From Knufia peltigerae (lineage: Eukaryota > Ascomycota > Eurotiomycetes > Chaetothyriales > Trichomeriaceae), in the NCBI GenBank assembly GCA_030247855.1, contig JAPDRN010000030.1, positions 62,001 through 126,000 on the forward strand: DNA of 64,000 bases, written 5' to 3'. Shown in pieces: positions 9,343 through 22,600 of the stretch. How positions within the stretch are numbered: the stretch's first letter is position 1; each line of letters opens with the position of its first letter. A model generated the notes under the pieces. It ran no database searches. It was not told where the DNA came from and saw nothing but the letters and a program-made list of their open reading frames with translations. The position numbers and the translations under genes were made by a program.

Positions 9343-9961
9343 GACGGTTGATGGCGAGCGAGAAAAAAAAAAGGATGTATGAATGGTGAATCTAATCGGG
9401 GAGTATCTGCTTGTCAAGGGACAAAACAAAAAAAAAAGAGTCGAGAAACGCCACAACGCTATATAGTCTTTCAACCGGAGATCTCATTGACCGAGTATGT
9501 ACTTACTTCTCTTGCAAGGCACGCAAAGATTGCACGTAGTAGACATTGAAACAAGAGGCTAACTTTCCATCGCATTTATTCGGTGCATGATTGGCTGGTA
9601 TGAGACTGCAAGTTGCGAGATACATGATGCGTACATGATGTACGTCGCAGTAGAAAGTTCTCAACTCGACCGGACTTACAAGGTTGACCATATATCCGGA
9701 ACACAAGATGAAGACAAAAGGAGCCAAAATGATACCGAGCAATCGATGGATGAAAATGAAGTCAATAAGCGAGTTGAGGTTAGCGTGATGTGAAGGACTA
9801 GTCCATTACAGGGTTAGTTCCTTTCCAAATCTCCGCAATATCCGTTTCGAAGTATCCGACGTCTATTGTATTGATTCTCTGGTTCAGTAAGTCTGGTTGT
9901 TCGACAATGATGGGTACATTTCTATTGATCAATCTGTCTCAAAGCCGAATGTGGCCAAAAC
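9343..9961. promoter_or_regulatory. Divergent promoter between NmrA-like gene and regulator
   Basis: 619 bases between two divergent start codons, including the TATA box at 9459-9466. No convincing coding segment. Any autoregulatory Zn2Cys6 sites would be expected here; I cannot identify one with confidence. Confidence 0.45.
9459..9466 (-). promoter_or_regulatory. TATA box of the NmrA-like gene
   Basis: The sequence ctatatag lies about 117 bases upstream of the ATG at 9342. A poly-A/T stretch lies between it and the start codon, as is common in fungal leaders. Confidence 0.5.
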
Positions 9962-11383
9962 ATGCAAGCAGTAATACCTACTCAACCTTCTGTACTCTCT
10001 TCTCCGGCTGGCAGGAATCCGGGTCATACGGACCCGGGACGACCACACATCACCCGACCCAAGCGTAAGATTCAGACTCACCGAAAGTCCCGTCAAGGTT
10101 GTCGCAATTGTAAATTGAGAAAGGTCAAGTGTGACGAGACCAGACCCAGATGTGACAAATGCGACCGGTACGGTATCCTATGCAACTACGATTTACGAAA
10201 TGACGACCTTCAACTATCCAAGTCGGGTGCTTCGGCGGCGATTGACCTCACCCTCCTCGACCTGTCCCCAGCATCGACTTCCAGCGCCGAGGCTCATCAT
10301 CTGGCCATCGGTGGCGATAAGAGCGATGCGTCGTCGCAGTCTTCAAAAAAGTCGAAGACCGAATGCTACCGCCCCACCTTTGATGACCTGGAAACTCTCG
10401 GTCGCTTCTTCTCGAGGACAATCCATACTCTGGGAGCGCGTGAATTTGCACCGCTATACTATGATGTTTATACCAGATTGACAGAATCGGTAATGCTCTC
10501 CTTTGCAACATTTGTCCATGATCAACTTCATCACTGACAAACTTGCTAGACTCCGTTCTTGTTTCACATCGTCCTCGCCGTGACCATGGTCCACGATTCG
10601 ATCCTCAAACAACCATCGTCACCTTCCGACTTCCAAGCCATCGCTCGACACTGGTCACTGGGTGCTTCATTGTTGAACCGAGCCATATCCCAACCGATCT
10701 CACAATTGACCTCCTCGACACGAGATGCCATGTGGGCGTGCGCGGGATTGCTGGGATGCCTAGCTTTCAGCGTGGTCGACGCGGAGTCGGTGGAAGAGTC
10801 GTGGCCCTTGAAACCACCCGATCCAAGTGACCTGGGTTGGCTCGGGTTTTGCGAGGGAAAGACTGTCATCTTCAAGGTCTCTGACCCGTTACGAGAAGAC
10901 AGCCTGTTTGCTCCGATGAGAGGGGAAATGGCTCAGTTCATGAGTTTCGAGACAGACTTGTCGTTTCCCGAGTTACAGAAGGCCTTACCAGTCCAGCTCC
11001 TTGATGTTTGCGATCTGAACCGAAACCGGGACTCAACCTCGACGGCATCTTCGAATCCTTGCCTCGCTTCTGCGTCGTTGATGGCGCGATTAATGCCCCT
11101 CGAGTGCACGCAGGAGAACTATATCCTCTTCCTGGCATTCTTTAGGACGATGGAGGCGGGTTTCAAGCAATTGCTCGTCGAGAGACACCCCGGGGCTCTG
11201 GTGCTGTTGCTGTTTTGGTATTCAAAGGTCCTTCCCTTTGACGCATGGTGGCTGCGGAAGAGGGCGAGGCTGGAGTTCGGTTCCATATGCACGTACCTGA
11301 CTCGAGTTCATGGAGACGACGAAAGGGTGACGACCCTGGTGCGTCAAGTCAAAGAGAAGAATCGCGGCATAGAGGGTGGGTGA
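9962..11383 (+). CDS. Zn2Cys6 transcription factor, Upc2-like
   Basis: Exons 9962-10489 and 10550-11383, with a 60-nt intron (GTAATG donor, CTGAC branch, GCTAG acceptor), give about 453 aa. The zinc cluster sits at about residues 47-74 with spacing C-x2-C-x6-C-x6-C-x2-C-x6-C (GCRNCKLRKVKCDE then RCDKCDRYGILC), preceded by a basic RPKRKIQTHRKSRQ arm. The remainder resembles the Upc2/Ecm22-type C-terminal domain: a helix reading TPFLFHIVLAVTMVHDSIL after the splice junction and a final helix-rich region around LLLFWYSKVLPFDAWWL. Family members control sterol, redox or secondary-metabolite genes. Divergent orientation with the NmrA-like gene makes that gene a candidate target; this is inference. 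Confidence 0.88.
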
Positions 11384-12808
11384 TTGAGCGATCAAGCACT
11401 GCCATGCCGGATGTTGGCGATTTCAAACCAAACACCAAACGTTGCGTACTACCCAGGAAGGGAATGCACGCTTTCATGGGCCACAGATCGAGAGTGATGA
11501 GTCTACCATGGGTTCGCAATCTTGGTGATTTCGAGACTCATGTTGGAATTGTTTTCCAAAACGCCGGAGCACTCTCACCGGCAGAACCTCATTCTTCCTC
11601 GTCGATCAGGCAGTACGCCACAAGAGGATTCCCTATAGCAGCTCGATACACGACAAGACATATTGACCGACTACAAAATCAAAACCAAACCACTCGCTTC
11701 TCACCTGTGAAGCTGATGGAGGGGGCGCAAGCACTGAGCCGGCGAACTCCTTCGATATCTCTTTTTTGGTTGTGACAATGTCAAGCTACCCGGCCTCGCT
11801 GGTACAAATGGGTGTTTGTTATTATTGGCGCGATCGGCCCTCCCTTTTTTTGTAGAGGCATGAACAAACACCGCATCACGGTGGTAACGAGAATAAACTA
11901 AACATTGGAAGCTGGTAATCGTCCCTCAATAGTTTGGCTTTACTCATTCGTTGAAGATCTTTCACGTACAGGTAGGTAGGTACTCGTAATGGGATATAAT
12001 CGAGTTTGGGCAAACAATATCACTTTTCAAGATCATCGTCCATTGCTGTCCCGACGACCCTAACGACATGTCGATCACTTGGAGTCGCTGATTACCTACG
12101 CTACCTGAACTCGTACTCTGTCACTCCGTGGCATTCACAGCCTCGCGCAGCCTTGTGCGTCATGACTTCTGCGGGGCGTTGCCCGCAAACACAACAAGGA
12201 AAGGGTTTCGCTAAAATTCGATTGACACACCTACAAAACTCCAAGTACACACGGACGCTCTCTCTCGACTGACCGACGTCAACAGGGGGTGTTGTGGTCC
12301 GTGTATGTGTCGGTAAGTCGGCGGTCTTTTTGCCCGTTGTAGGGGATCATCAATGTGACCGGTTCTCGTCGGTGGTGGTCTGTGATGATGGCGTGCGTGC
12401 TCGCAGAGAGGAGTCGACGTCCGAGTATTGAACTCTAAAGACATGTGGCGCCGTTGGCGATCGTCATTTCACAAGGCTGAACGAACCGAGTTCTCTGTCA
12501 ACTTTGGCGCACTTGGCTCGACGCTCGTGCTGTCGCCGACACCTCCGTTCTTGGTCAGTGCCGGTGCGTACGATGCGGGGGGGGGAGGCTTTTGGTGTGA
12601 TGGCATCCATCGGCCACCCCGTAAGCCACAAGTGTGATACTTTTGCTTATACTTTGCAGTTTTGGCGACTCGGATCAAGGAAAGCTTTGGGAGATCTGAA
12701 AACGCCGAAACGCCACAGGAGTGTAAACGAACACACGGTCCTTTTTTTCGCCTTGTTCCTTTTTCTGCGGCTCGAGGCTTACTTTGAACAAATGAGAAGC
12801 GTCGAACC

Positions 12809-12824
12809 GAGAGAGAGAGAGAGA
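12809..12824. repeat. GA dinucleotide repeat
   Basis: Eight consecutive GA units in noncoding sequence. Confidence 0.9.
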
Positions 12825-14452
12825 GGCTTGCCGAGGTGCTTCGTTAGGATTGGCTGAAGCGCACGGGACGATGTCTTCTGTTGGTGTACTGTACTGTAGA
12901 CACTTGTAGAGACGTCAAACTTGTCAACAAACAAGTGACAGGTTCAGCTTCACGAAGCGTGGAGATTGGAAGAAGGTCGGAGAATCGGATGTCGGCGAAC
13001 ATAATGACCGTTCATTTCCAACGACAAATCTCAAGACGTCTGTATTGTAAACAAACTGTTGACAGGGTGGGAGTCCCTAGTTGGGTTCATTAGAAATGCA
13101 CGGAGACAAGTGCTAGAAATAACAACCATGGTTAGGTACTATTGTAGGTACGAGTAGTCAAGGCCGAACGCACGAGCCAGACTTTGTCCTTTTGGAGATT
13201 GAAAGACATTGAAAGAGAAAGGTTTGTCTTGTCAAGGGACGACTTGGAAATACTTAGAACAGAGAGGTAAGCTCCAAGCGATGGAAAGAACAGAGCTTGC
13301 CTTCGAGAACTATGAGGTACGGTTGGTAAGAAATACCTAGGTAGGTTCAGAGCAATTGTACTGGAGAGACTTGTACTGTAGAGGGAGGGAATGATGCTAA
13401 ACAGACCAAAAGGTTCCTCTTACAGGTCATGATGTTCGAGGTACTTTTTGAAGATAGATGCTCCGTAGTATTGTACCCGTATGATTAATGAAGTTGTCTT
13501 CTTTCAGCATATCACAGTGGTAGAGCTGATGGGATACTAATTTTTCTGTGATCATAGGAGCCATGCATGGTACACGGTTACTATATGGACCAGCAACGAG
13601 TTAAAGCAAACTATCTACCTATTAACAAGCACATGTTATCTTGATGTGTATATGGGTTTATGGGGTTTATAGATGCGTGGTTGTCCTATGTACAGTACTT
13701 TGTCATAAAAGGAGGCTGAGGCTGAAGCTGAAGACCTCCTGACCAGATCTTACCCTCTCTCTCTCTTCCGAGACCTTGCGAGTGACAAAGTATCAGAGAA
13801 GCCAAGGCGACAACAAATTCCCATGTGGGTTGTATGCGTAACCGTGTACATGAATTGTCTCCGGGTCCGTAGTCCTAGGAGACGATGATTTTGAAAAAAG
13901 TCCAAACGTTCAATGGTCTCTTGACGAGGCACATGTTTCCGTCATCACATTGCCATTGATGATTACTGTGCCTTGGCCCCCGAATCGTAAGCATCGTACT
14001 CCATGCCTAATCCAACTGACAATAGGTACCTAAAGTACCTCATACCTAAGGTATATGCTAATGATGATGGCATCTTTCAATACTCAAATAGAATCTGTCT
14101 TCGAACCTATCTTCTACGAGTACGCAAGCCACGGGACATCTTGTCATCCACGAACCACACTATCATCTCACACTCCTTTGTCTCATGCCCTCTTTCGGCT
14201 TTCAGTATTTGTGTGGCTCGTCTACTCCAACCCCCTTTAGGAAACCGTTCCTTTCTCTTGGTTTAAAAGACAAAAATACTCGCCAAGTTGCGAACGTAAG
14301 CACATGTGGATGGATTGCTCCGGTCTTGCATCGCCGGGGTTTTTGATTTGCCCGGGTAAGCAAGGCACAAAGAGGTTATTGAGTGGGGAGTATTCGTAAA
14401 GTAAAGGGGGATGTTTGGGGGGCTGAGTCTAGCTGCTTGGTATTGTAAGTTG

Positions 14453-14470
14453 TCGTCGTCGTCGTCGTCG
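14453..14470. repeat. TCG trinucleotide repeat
   Basis: Six perfect tcg units in noncoding sequence. A frame on the other strand reads through it as a Thr run with no other coding support. Confidence 0.9.
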
Positions 14471-14606
14471 TCCTTTTCGAATTATTCATACAGTACCTCA
14501 GGCAAGCCAAACTAATGGTCTGGAAACTTCCCCGGATCAGAGACAAGATCCACCGCCCAGCCGGTGTTTCGCCTGTCTTCCCCAATCCACGCAGTAAGCG
14601 AAAGCG

Positions 14607-14654
14607 ATATCGATATGGGCGATAACGGATAACAAAGGGCGGCTTTATCGATAA
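14607..14654. repeat. Paired ATCGAT palindromes
   Basis: Two perfect 10-base palindromes, atatcgatat (14607-14616) and ttatcgataa (14645-14654), with gcgata and gataac repeats between them. The second is repeated exactly at 24733-24742. Confidence 0.7.
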
Positions 14655-17600
14655 GCACAAGCGATAGCCAGAACTTGAATCAGTACTCGTAGCACTCATT
14701 CATACCCCTATGTTTGTAAGTCGTACCTGTATTGTATGAATTGGAACTCTGAATGTACAGTTCTCCCTTTTTTTTCTAGTATCCCGTAATCGGATGAATA
14801 AAAATATAAGAATAGCAATAGTAACAAGCATCAGTATTGTGATTCGAGACGAACCAAGCAGAGTTCGCGAGTGACAGGAGTCTCCCCAAAAGATCTTTCT
14901 CCTGCAGCATGCATTGTGGTTTCGGAACAGCAGCGATCAAAAAGAAGTGTCATTATTTCATTGGTCTCCCATGTGCCGCCTATGCATGGTTGACAGGCCG
15001 GGCGCCAAAACCAGGAGGTGTGAGCTGAGTGAGTGAGGAGCTGTCAAGGAAGCGCCCTCCCCCCCCCTATCAGTCATTACTCGTACCCAAAAGCCCCTCG
15101 GAGTGACCGCGCGGGAAAAGTATCATTCAGGTTGGTGGATGACTTTCACTCCATAAACATGGGGGTGTTCTCTAGACCAGATGAAGGAGTTTTCCATCCA
15201 ATGATTTGTATTTCCAATTCCATCATTCATTGAACCATTCACCCGGGCTGGGTGGTTTTTGTTAGTACTCGTAATCGTGATCGAAGAAGGTCTTGTGTAC
15301 TGGCGGTTAAAAGCCACAATTTTTCCTTATTTCCAAATTTTTTCCAAGCGAACCCGCAAAATGCGAGTCAAACGTTTTTTGGTCGCCGGATATGGTGATT
15401 TGTAAAGGCCACTCTGGGGCCCGGCAAGTCACTTGCGAGGGTGAAGTAGTAGGGAAAAAAGTCCATAGTGTACATTGTGTACGTGATGGTTGTGGCTGAA
15501 ACAGGTTAAACACTTCAAGCACAAGGAACTCGGATACCACGTGGATCCGAAACACACGGACAATAAAGAAGACGGAAGATTCCAGGTGCTTGTATTGTAC
15601 GAGTACAAAGTGCCAGTAATCACTCACCAACTAGGTGCTTACTTCGTATTGTATGTATGGGCGGTCAGACTAATGGACGGGAAGGATGACAAGTATTTTT
15701 TTTCTGTTGTTGGGTCTCTCTCTTTTCGGCAAAACTGGATGATGATCTCGATGGTTTATACAGTACGGACTTAGTCGTGATGGAGACAATTTTGGAGGCG
15801 CCGTAAGATTCTTAATCGTGACGGGTTGCTTGGTACACCAGTGCCGAAAACCCAACATGATTCGTCAACCGTTTATACGAGCAAAAGGATCCTCCATCCC
15901 TCGTTCGAAGCGAGCCGCGTGTTTTTTTTTTCGCGAAAGGATGCCGTGCCGGGCGGTAAAGTGACTCGTGGTGTGCGAGTGAAATAATGATGCCGTGATT
16001 CCTCTTTTGGAGGGGGTTTTTGTGTGGGTGATGCGTGGCTTGTTGAATGGGAACCCGGGGGGGGCGGGAGAGAGAGGGAGTCGTCAGCCCACCAAGTCAG
16101 CACAAAGCACAAAATCTGGTTGAATAGTGAGGCTCTTACATAGAAATCATGAGGTCAAATGAATCGATCTGGTGACCCCCTCAAAAGTTCTTACTCTCTC
16201 GCGTCAAGTCTTTTTGATCATCATTACGTGTGGTTTGATCTTTTCGACGAGGATAAATGAGGGGATTTTGATTCTTCTACTCTTCGGGGGTGGTCACACG
16301 AGCGGTCTCTGCTCGCAAAGTACGGAGTCAAAAACAAAAGAGACGGAAGATTCCATTTCCATCCATTCCATCCCGTTTCCCAATGGAATGGGAATGGTGG
16401 GATGGTGGTGCTGGTGCTGGTGGTTGCATCGGGCGGCCTGACACCGGCCACTTCCTTGTGGGCAAACAATGGCTAAGGAAAAATTTCCAACGAATCGAAT
16501 CATGAAACATAACGAACCCGGAGAATATCTTCGCCAATACTGAGGCCTTGGGCCAAGCTCGTATATACTGTACGTGTAGAGACTCCATATCGTTTAGAAA
16601 GCCGGAAAGAGGGGTTGTTGAGTCTGAAAGGACTTTTACAGGATTCTTCTTTCGTCTTTGCCCTACTAATGACGGGCCGTTGTATTGTACGAGTACTCCC
16701 TAAGCGAGCATCGTGTATTTCTCCTCCTCTTTCTTCTCAGTGGTTGGTTGGTTTTCAAGAGGAGTGAATTGGAAGGATTTCACACCGGCGCGAAAATGCA
16801 TCAAAACCACTTGAACTCGCCCCCACGATTCGCCTGGGAAGCGAAAAGGATGAGTTAGACTCCTGTAGGTCAAAAGCCGTTCTCGCGATCCTTATGTTTT
16901 TCTATACCGCACGGAGCATTTTTTGTATCAAACTATCATCACTAGAGGACTATTTTTCTCATCTTTGACCACTCGGCGATTCAAATTTCACTATTGAAGG
17001 ATTGGGGGCCTTACCACAGCGTCTGTACAGAATTGACGCCTTCCTTTCCTGGTTACGTGCCTCGCCCTTTTGGTGGGTCTTGGGATCTCGAACAGTCCCC
17101 TTGTTCAAGTATCAACATAGGATCTTTTACACACACGCACAGACAACACAGAGAGAATAACTGAGACACGCATGATCACCATACACTTTTCTCAACATTT
17201 CTGGCCCTCTAAAAACTGGTCAGATAATTCATCTCTGTCAAGCCTGACCTACCAGATCTTCAGGTAGGGTAAATAGGGTGGCACGAGACACCCCCCACCA
17301 TCAAAGGAAGAACCGGCGCTGTAGCAAATAGTACTACACAGGCAGTAAACACACAGACTAGTGGAGAATTCTCCCTCTCTATATCTGCAATCTTTTGGAT
17401 GCCTTGGGGAATTGCCTCTTTCCGATATCAGATCAGATCATAGCCACGATCACCTTTCAAGGTACTCGCAACTAAGCACGAGGCGCGTGCTTTTTTTGGG
17501 TCTTTTTGTTTTCATCTCACCACCATTTGCTCTCTTCTTGGACCTTGGAGTAGTTTCAAATGGGCTGAGATGAGCGTCAAAGAGAGAAAAAGAAAGGTCC

Positions 17601-18308
17601 GGTGCACACACACACGCGCGCCACACAAAACCCTGTAAGCACTTGAGGATACTGACCGTGAGATGTTATCAAACGAAAAGCCACAAAACACGGATTTGGA
17701 AACAATGACAACCAAAGACAAAGCATATCGAATGCACGCGCGAGTATCTACTCCGTTTTCAGACATTGACATATCACGTTGGAAAGGAAACGGGGCTTTC
17801 TTGCTTGTCCTTATCCAATTCCATTTTTCTGACCTCGAGCTACCTAAAGCTAGTGGTTTCGTTTCTGGTCTCAAGAACCCTGCGTCTACCAGAGAACACA
17901 GGTGTTCCATTGCTCTTGGGGTCCCCTTTTTTTGGTTTCTCAAAATAACATCCATAACATACAGTAGGGTATCGTCATACACATGATAGGTGGTAGTAGT
18001 AGTAGTACCCGAATGGTAGTACTCTCAACACTTTGGAACTCGTAAAAGTCCACTTCAATAGAGAAAATGCATTCCCATAGAAAAAAAAGACACAAAACTA
18101 AAGATCCATCTCAGCACTTGAGGGATCGACATCGAAAGATAAGATTTTCTTTCAAGCTGGACCAATGTGTTCCCTCGTAAACGCCCCGTCAAGTTCATTT
18201 CATTTGATCCCGGATGATTACAATCCCAAATAGTCGTCATAATCGAACCGGTCGTGCCCAAGGCCGATAAACGTAAAAAGACCCAAAATGTGTAGTACAT
18301 GATGGTTT

Positions 18309-19622
18309 TTAGACAAAAGAAAAGCGGGGGCCTTTCTCGAATGACCGTACGTCTTCCCAGACACCATTGAGGGTCTCCACCAATGGTTCGGGAAGGGGGC
18401 CCTGTTCGAGAATGTCCATGTTCTCCTTGAGTTGGGAGAGCTTGGAGGCACCCACGATGACTGCGTCGCCGTATTCGGCACCAAGTTGCGAGTGCCACGT
18501 GGTCCACCGCAGGGCGGCGGCGTGGCCTGAGATGCCGTACTTCTGGGCTTGTTGTCGGACAATCTCGGCTGCAGCAAACAGAGGGTCGTGGAAGTAGTCG
18601 CCGGCGTATTTGGCACCCAGAGGTGAGGCAATGTTCCATCGGCTGCTCTTGTCCTTGGTGGAAGCCCGAGAGACCTTGTTGGAGAAGAAGCCACACGCCG
18701 ACGGGCTGTAGGCATAGAAGGCGATGTTGTGCTCGCGAAGGACGGCAAACAGGCGTTCCTCACCCCCTCGGCAGATGGGGTTGTACTGGCCTTGGTAGAC
18801 AGAGGGCTTCACCCAACCGTTCTCCTCACACACGCGAACGATCTCTTCGACCTCCTCCACGGAGTAGTTGGAGAGGCCGAAACGTTCGAACTTGCCCTCG
18901 AGGTAAGCCTTGTTCATGGCCTCACAGGTCTCCTTGAAGGGAGTGGCTCGGTCAGGAGCATGGAGGTACATGACGTCCACCTGGTCGGTGTTGAGGGCGT
19001 CTAATGATCGGTCGATGCTGAGGCCGATGTTCTTGGTTCGGTGAGAGCCAGGCATGAAACTGGACACCTTGGTTGAGACATTGGCCCATTTGGCCAGTCG
19101 TAGTTCTTCTTCTCCCAACAGTTTCTCACATGTGCCTCCACGACCGACGGGGTACGCTCTGGCAGTGTCGATGTCGTTGTAACCCCTCGATCGGAATAGG
19201 TTGATGAACTTGGAGGCGTCTTCGACGGTGGTGATCTTGGCCAGAGGGGACAGGTGTGAACCCACCGAGGCCGTTCCGAGCACTATCCGCAAGGGTGGTT
19301 TGCATGGCTCGGTCTGTACTAAAGGAGATGTGATTCTTTCTGCATTGTCAAACGTGCTGGCCCGCGACCGGGTGGGTGTGACTGTGAGGTCTGTGGCATC
19401 GGTGTCGTCCGACTGCTGTGATGAGAAGGAGTGTGCAGAGCGGGAGGATGTGGCAGAGCTGAGTTCGTGGGAAAGTCGTATTTGCTGTGCTCGGTGCATG
19501 TCGAGGTTGTGTATATTTAACGAGGGCAGATGTTCCAACTTCATTCTGAGAGCGGCGGCCATGGAGCCCATATGTCGATCTTGAGACATTGTTGGAGACT
19601 GAGGATAGTCAAAGTCGGCCAT
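18309..19622 (-). CDS. AKR7-type aldo/keto reductase with N-terminal extension
   Basis: 437 aa, no intron. The C-terminal 330 residues form an aldo/keto reductase barrel of the AKR7 (aflatoxin-aldehyde reductase-like) type. The catalytic tetrad is visible as D152 and Y157 in DIDTARAY, K185 in VSTKV and H221 in MYLHAPDRATPF; the NADP-binding end is DAVIVGASKLSQLKENMD. Such enzymes reduce aldehydes and ketones with NADPH in the cytosol. About 105 residues precede the barrel: Ser/Thr-rich, with SSATSSRSAHSFSSQQSDD, and apparently disordered, which is unusual for AKR7. Internal in-frame ATGs (for example MSQDRH at residue 12) could be used instead. The gene is isolated between two gene-poor tracts. 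Barrel assignment is firm; substrate is unknown. Confidence 0.9.
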   Translation of the reverse strand: MADFDYPQSPTMSQDRHMGSMAAALRMKLEHLPSLNIHNLDMHRAQQIRLSHELSSATSSRSAHSFSSQQSDDTDATDLTVTPTRSRASTFDNAERITSPLVQTEPCKPPLRIVLGTASVGSHLSPLAKITTVEDASKFINLFRSRGYNDIDTARAYPVGRGGTCEKLLGEEELRLAKWANVSTKVSSFMPGSHRTKNIGLSIDRSLDALNTDQVDVMYLHAPDRATPFKETCEAMNKAYLEGKFERFGLSNYSVEEVEEIVRVCEENGWVKPSVYQGQYNPICRGGEERLFAVLREHNIAFYAYSPSACGFFSNKVSRASTKDKSSRWNIASPLGAKYAGDYFHDPLFAAAEIVRQQAQKYGISGHAAALRWTTWHSQLGAEYGDAVIVGASKLSQLKENMDILEQGPLPEPLVETLNGVWEDVRSFEKGPRFSFV

Positions 19623-22600
19623 TATGATGTGGAGAGGAGGTGAAGGCCCGAGGTCCTCTCTGGGTGATATAGCTTGCGATTCTTCGGAAAGAGGTAGGGT
19701 TAATTGCTCAGTCGAATACAGTCAGCGTCGTATAGTTGGAGGGTGGGCTGGAATTGGCGGTGGTGGAGGTTATCTTTGTACTAGCAGTCTCACACAAAGA
19801 ACTTTGACCGTGTCTTTGTCTTTGTGAAGTAAGAGACCTGAAAACAGAGGCTCTGGCTAGTTGTTGTTGTTGTGTTGTGTGTTGTATACTTTTTGTTAAC
19901 GAGAGAAATACTGGTAGGGGAGGGTGGAGGGCGGTGGATGGAGTATATCTATGCTGCACCTGAAACGGGGAGGGTTTGCCGATCCAGACGACAACCCATT
20001 TGGGGATGATGGACAGGATCGAGCGTCGCCACAAAGTGTTTGCGCGGCCAGAGGCCATGGCATTGACAATGTGGCGAGCACTGGGCCCTGGTCTTCCAGT
20101 CGAGAAAGCCGCCGTACTCCATCAAGCGCATTCCTTTCACCTGACGCCCCCCGGCTCACCCAGGGCTCGCCTTTTGGTGACACGGCATCCACAGTCGCCG
20201 TGGTTCCACCCTGTCTACATACGCTCCTGATCCTGGTCAGCTGTTAGGACCAACCCTGGCCCCCTGCTCACCACCCACCACAAACTTTGCATACCTGCAG
20301 GCCCCCGGTCCCCCCTTGTCGATGCAGTCGATGCGCGCCGACGCCCACGCCGTGAGGTGCAGCATCCAGCTAGAACCTTCGCAGTCTAGTCAGCCTCTTG
20401 ACTCAAAGCGCCAGATATGCATTCCTTCTGCCATCGCGTATGCCGAGTCACGGCTCGTCCAGCGACCACGCTTTGTGTTATGCATCTCAGCCTGCCTCAG
20501 CCGCCGTGTCCTGTTCGTTCATGCCGCTCCGGTCAGCGACGCCTCAAGCGAGTTGTTGGATTGCAACGGTCCGAACCCGTCGATATGGCTGAGCTGGTTA
20601 CGAATTGTGTCTACGGAGTACAGGCATCACCTATGGCTAGCTTACTAGTTCTCAAAATCAACCGAGTCTGGCAGGCCAACCACACGATGCTGTCAAGTCC
20701 TTCTAGCACAGTAGGCAACGCCGAGGTGGAGGCTACGCCCTTGGCCCAGGGCTTGTCCTCGTGGCCCTTCGCCGGCCCTTGACGCACCTCAGGGACTGCC
20801 CGGCCGCCGTGCAAGTAGGAGAAACGATCGGCACTCACTACCGCAATGACCCGATGGATGCGTTCCTGAGGGCGTACAGCACAATAATACTCGTAGCATC
20901 ATGTTCGCCGTGGACGCCTTTTAGCCAACATTCACCCGGTGCTAGGTACCTCTGGCTTCGCGAGCATACATACGTTAGTTGGTAGTACTGACAACGTATT
21001 CGATGAGGGCACCGCCACACGCCCTTAGGAATCACGGGGGCTCGCTTGCACTCTGGAAGGCGTTCGCTGGTCACGTCAACAAGATTAGCGGGACAGCCAC
21101 GATTCCCACGACCACTGTGATCCGAGGACAAAGTCGGCGCCGACCATTGCGATAGTCAGCAACATTTAACGAGACGGCACATTTTTCGCTGCCTGCCACA
21201 GAGTTTTCCTCCCTACAGTAGAGTTGATTCAGATGTACTCCGTACACCAATTGGTGCGACCAGAACGCCCAAACATCAATAGTCTTGCAGTAGGTACGGA
21301 TGGACACATCCCCATTGACCATGGGTGATGCTCCAGTTCAGCTCCGCACCCAAGTCAAGGAAGGATATGTCTGTTGAGAGGTCGATCAATTGAAGGTAAA
21401 AAGAAACCAGCTGTGCGCTGTCTCCTCCCTGGGTGATGATCACTTGTCGAAGACAGAAGCCTGTTCACTCCCAGTCCCCATCCCTCAAGTACCTCGTACG
21501 GACAACTGCTTCCCCTACGCAATAACATGGAAACGAACAATCAAGGCACTGGCACGAGCTTTGCCAATAGAGCGGCGCTTGAAGGCGGCCTGCGTGTCTC
21601 ATCTTGTATGCCTCCTTCCTCAAACTTGGCTTTTTTTCACACTGCGAGTGTGTTTATTGGTTGCTTGGAAGTCGGCCGGTGCCAAGCTTGTTATCTAGTG
21701 GACGATTGATCGGTGGACGGAGAGTCGGCGCGCCGATGCCGATCTGTTACCTGTTCCTGGCCAATGAAAAAAATGGCGTCATGTGGGAAAGTCACGCACG
21801 AACCTGCCACTACGCATTCATTTGGTAGTTGTACTCAGTACTCACAGTATCCGTACTCGTCGTTGGGACACAGAATACTGACAACACCTGTTTGATTGTG
21901 GCTGCTTCACTCATGATTGCTTGGTCTACCCAGCCATGATGGTCGCGTCTTTGTGTACGCAATCCCCACGGCTGAACAGGCAATTTGGCCAACTCTTCTT
22001 GACACGTACTATACAGGACTCGTCAAGTGTGGCGCATTGTGGTCACTGGACTTGGCTCTTTCTATTATCAATTGCGACGAGAGCAACTACATACAGTCAA
22101 CTCTTGGATTCGCTTAACTTCCAAAGGACGTCATAGGTGAAAAGGTTTTGTCCCCGAGGTACAATACCAATGTAGTGGCTCTTGCAAAAAACATGAGGCG
22201 CATCGGCACTTGGAAGCTTGTACTGGACGGAGTACCTGCGGAGTACCTACAAGACCCAGCTGACTACCCCTCCAAAGTACAGTCTATCGGAGGACTACAA
22301 CGCTCAAATGCAAGGCGATGACGTCTAAAGAACTGGTCAACTGAGACCAGCTTGGTTTTTACCTCTCGTCTCCAGCGTCCTTCCCTTCTGGCAAAAGAAT
22401 CTCCAGGGACGACACTAGTCGACAAACAATCCAGATTGGCGTCGTCGGTCAACGGCGAGTGTCGCACCGACTGAGGCTCTTAGCGTCACCGGTGGTTGGT
22501 TGTGGCGCCAGAAATTCTGGGGAAGCCTGGTCCGTTCATCCCTTTGGTTCAAAGGGAAATTTCGGCTGCATGGAGAAAAATCGTCCCAGGGCAGGGGTTA

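Larger units (their letters stand above)
11384..18308. other. Gene-poor tract (about 6.9 kb)
   Basis: No frame here has recognisable domains, and long frames occur on all strands without coherent composition. The tract contains simple repeats (GA-rich at 12809-12824, TCG at 14453-14470), homopolymer runs, recurrent short elements of the tactcgta/tacgagta type (for example 11981, 13149, 14684, 15078, 15598, 16688), and palindromes centred on ATCGAT near 14.6 kb. It may include long leaders, trailers or noncoding transcripts, for instance the 3' side of the AKR gene, but none can be defined. Confidence 0.6.

Noticed and set aside
19924..20838. Several overlapping frames in GC-richer sequence beside the AKR gene
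   Set aside because: Frames overlap on both strands, with no domains, signal peptide or consistent splice sites; length is explained by higher GC content.
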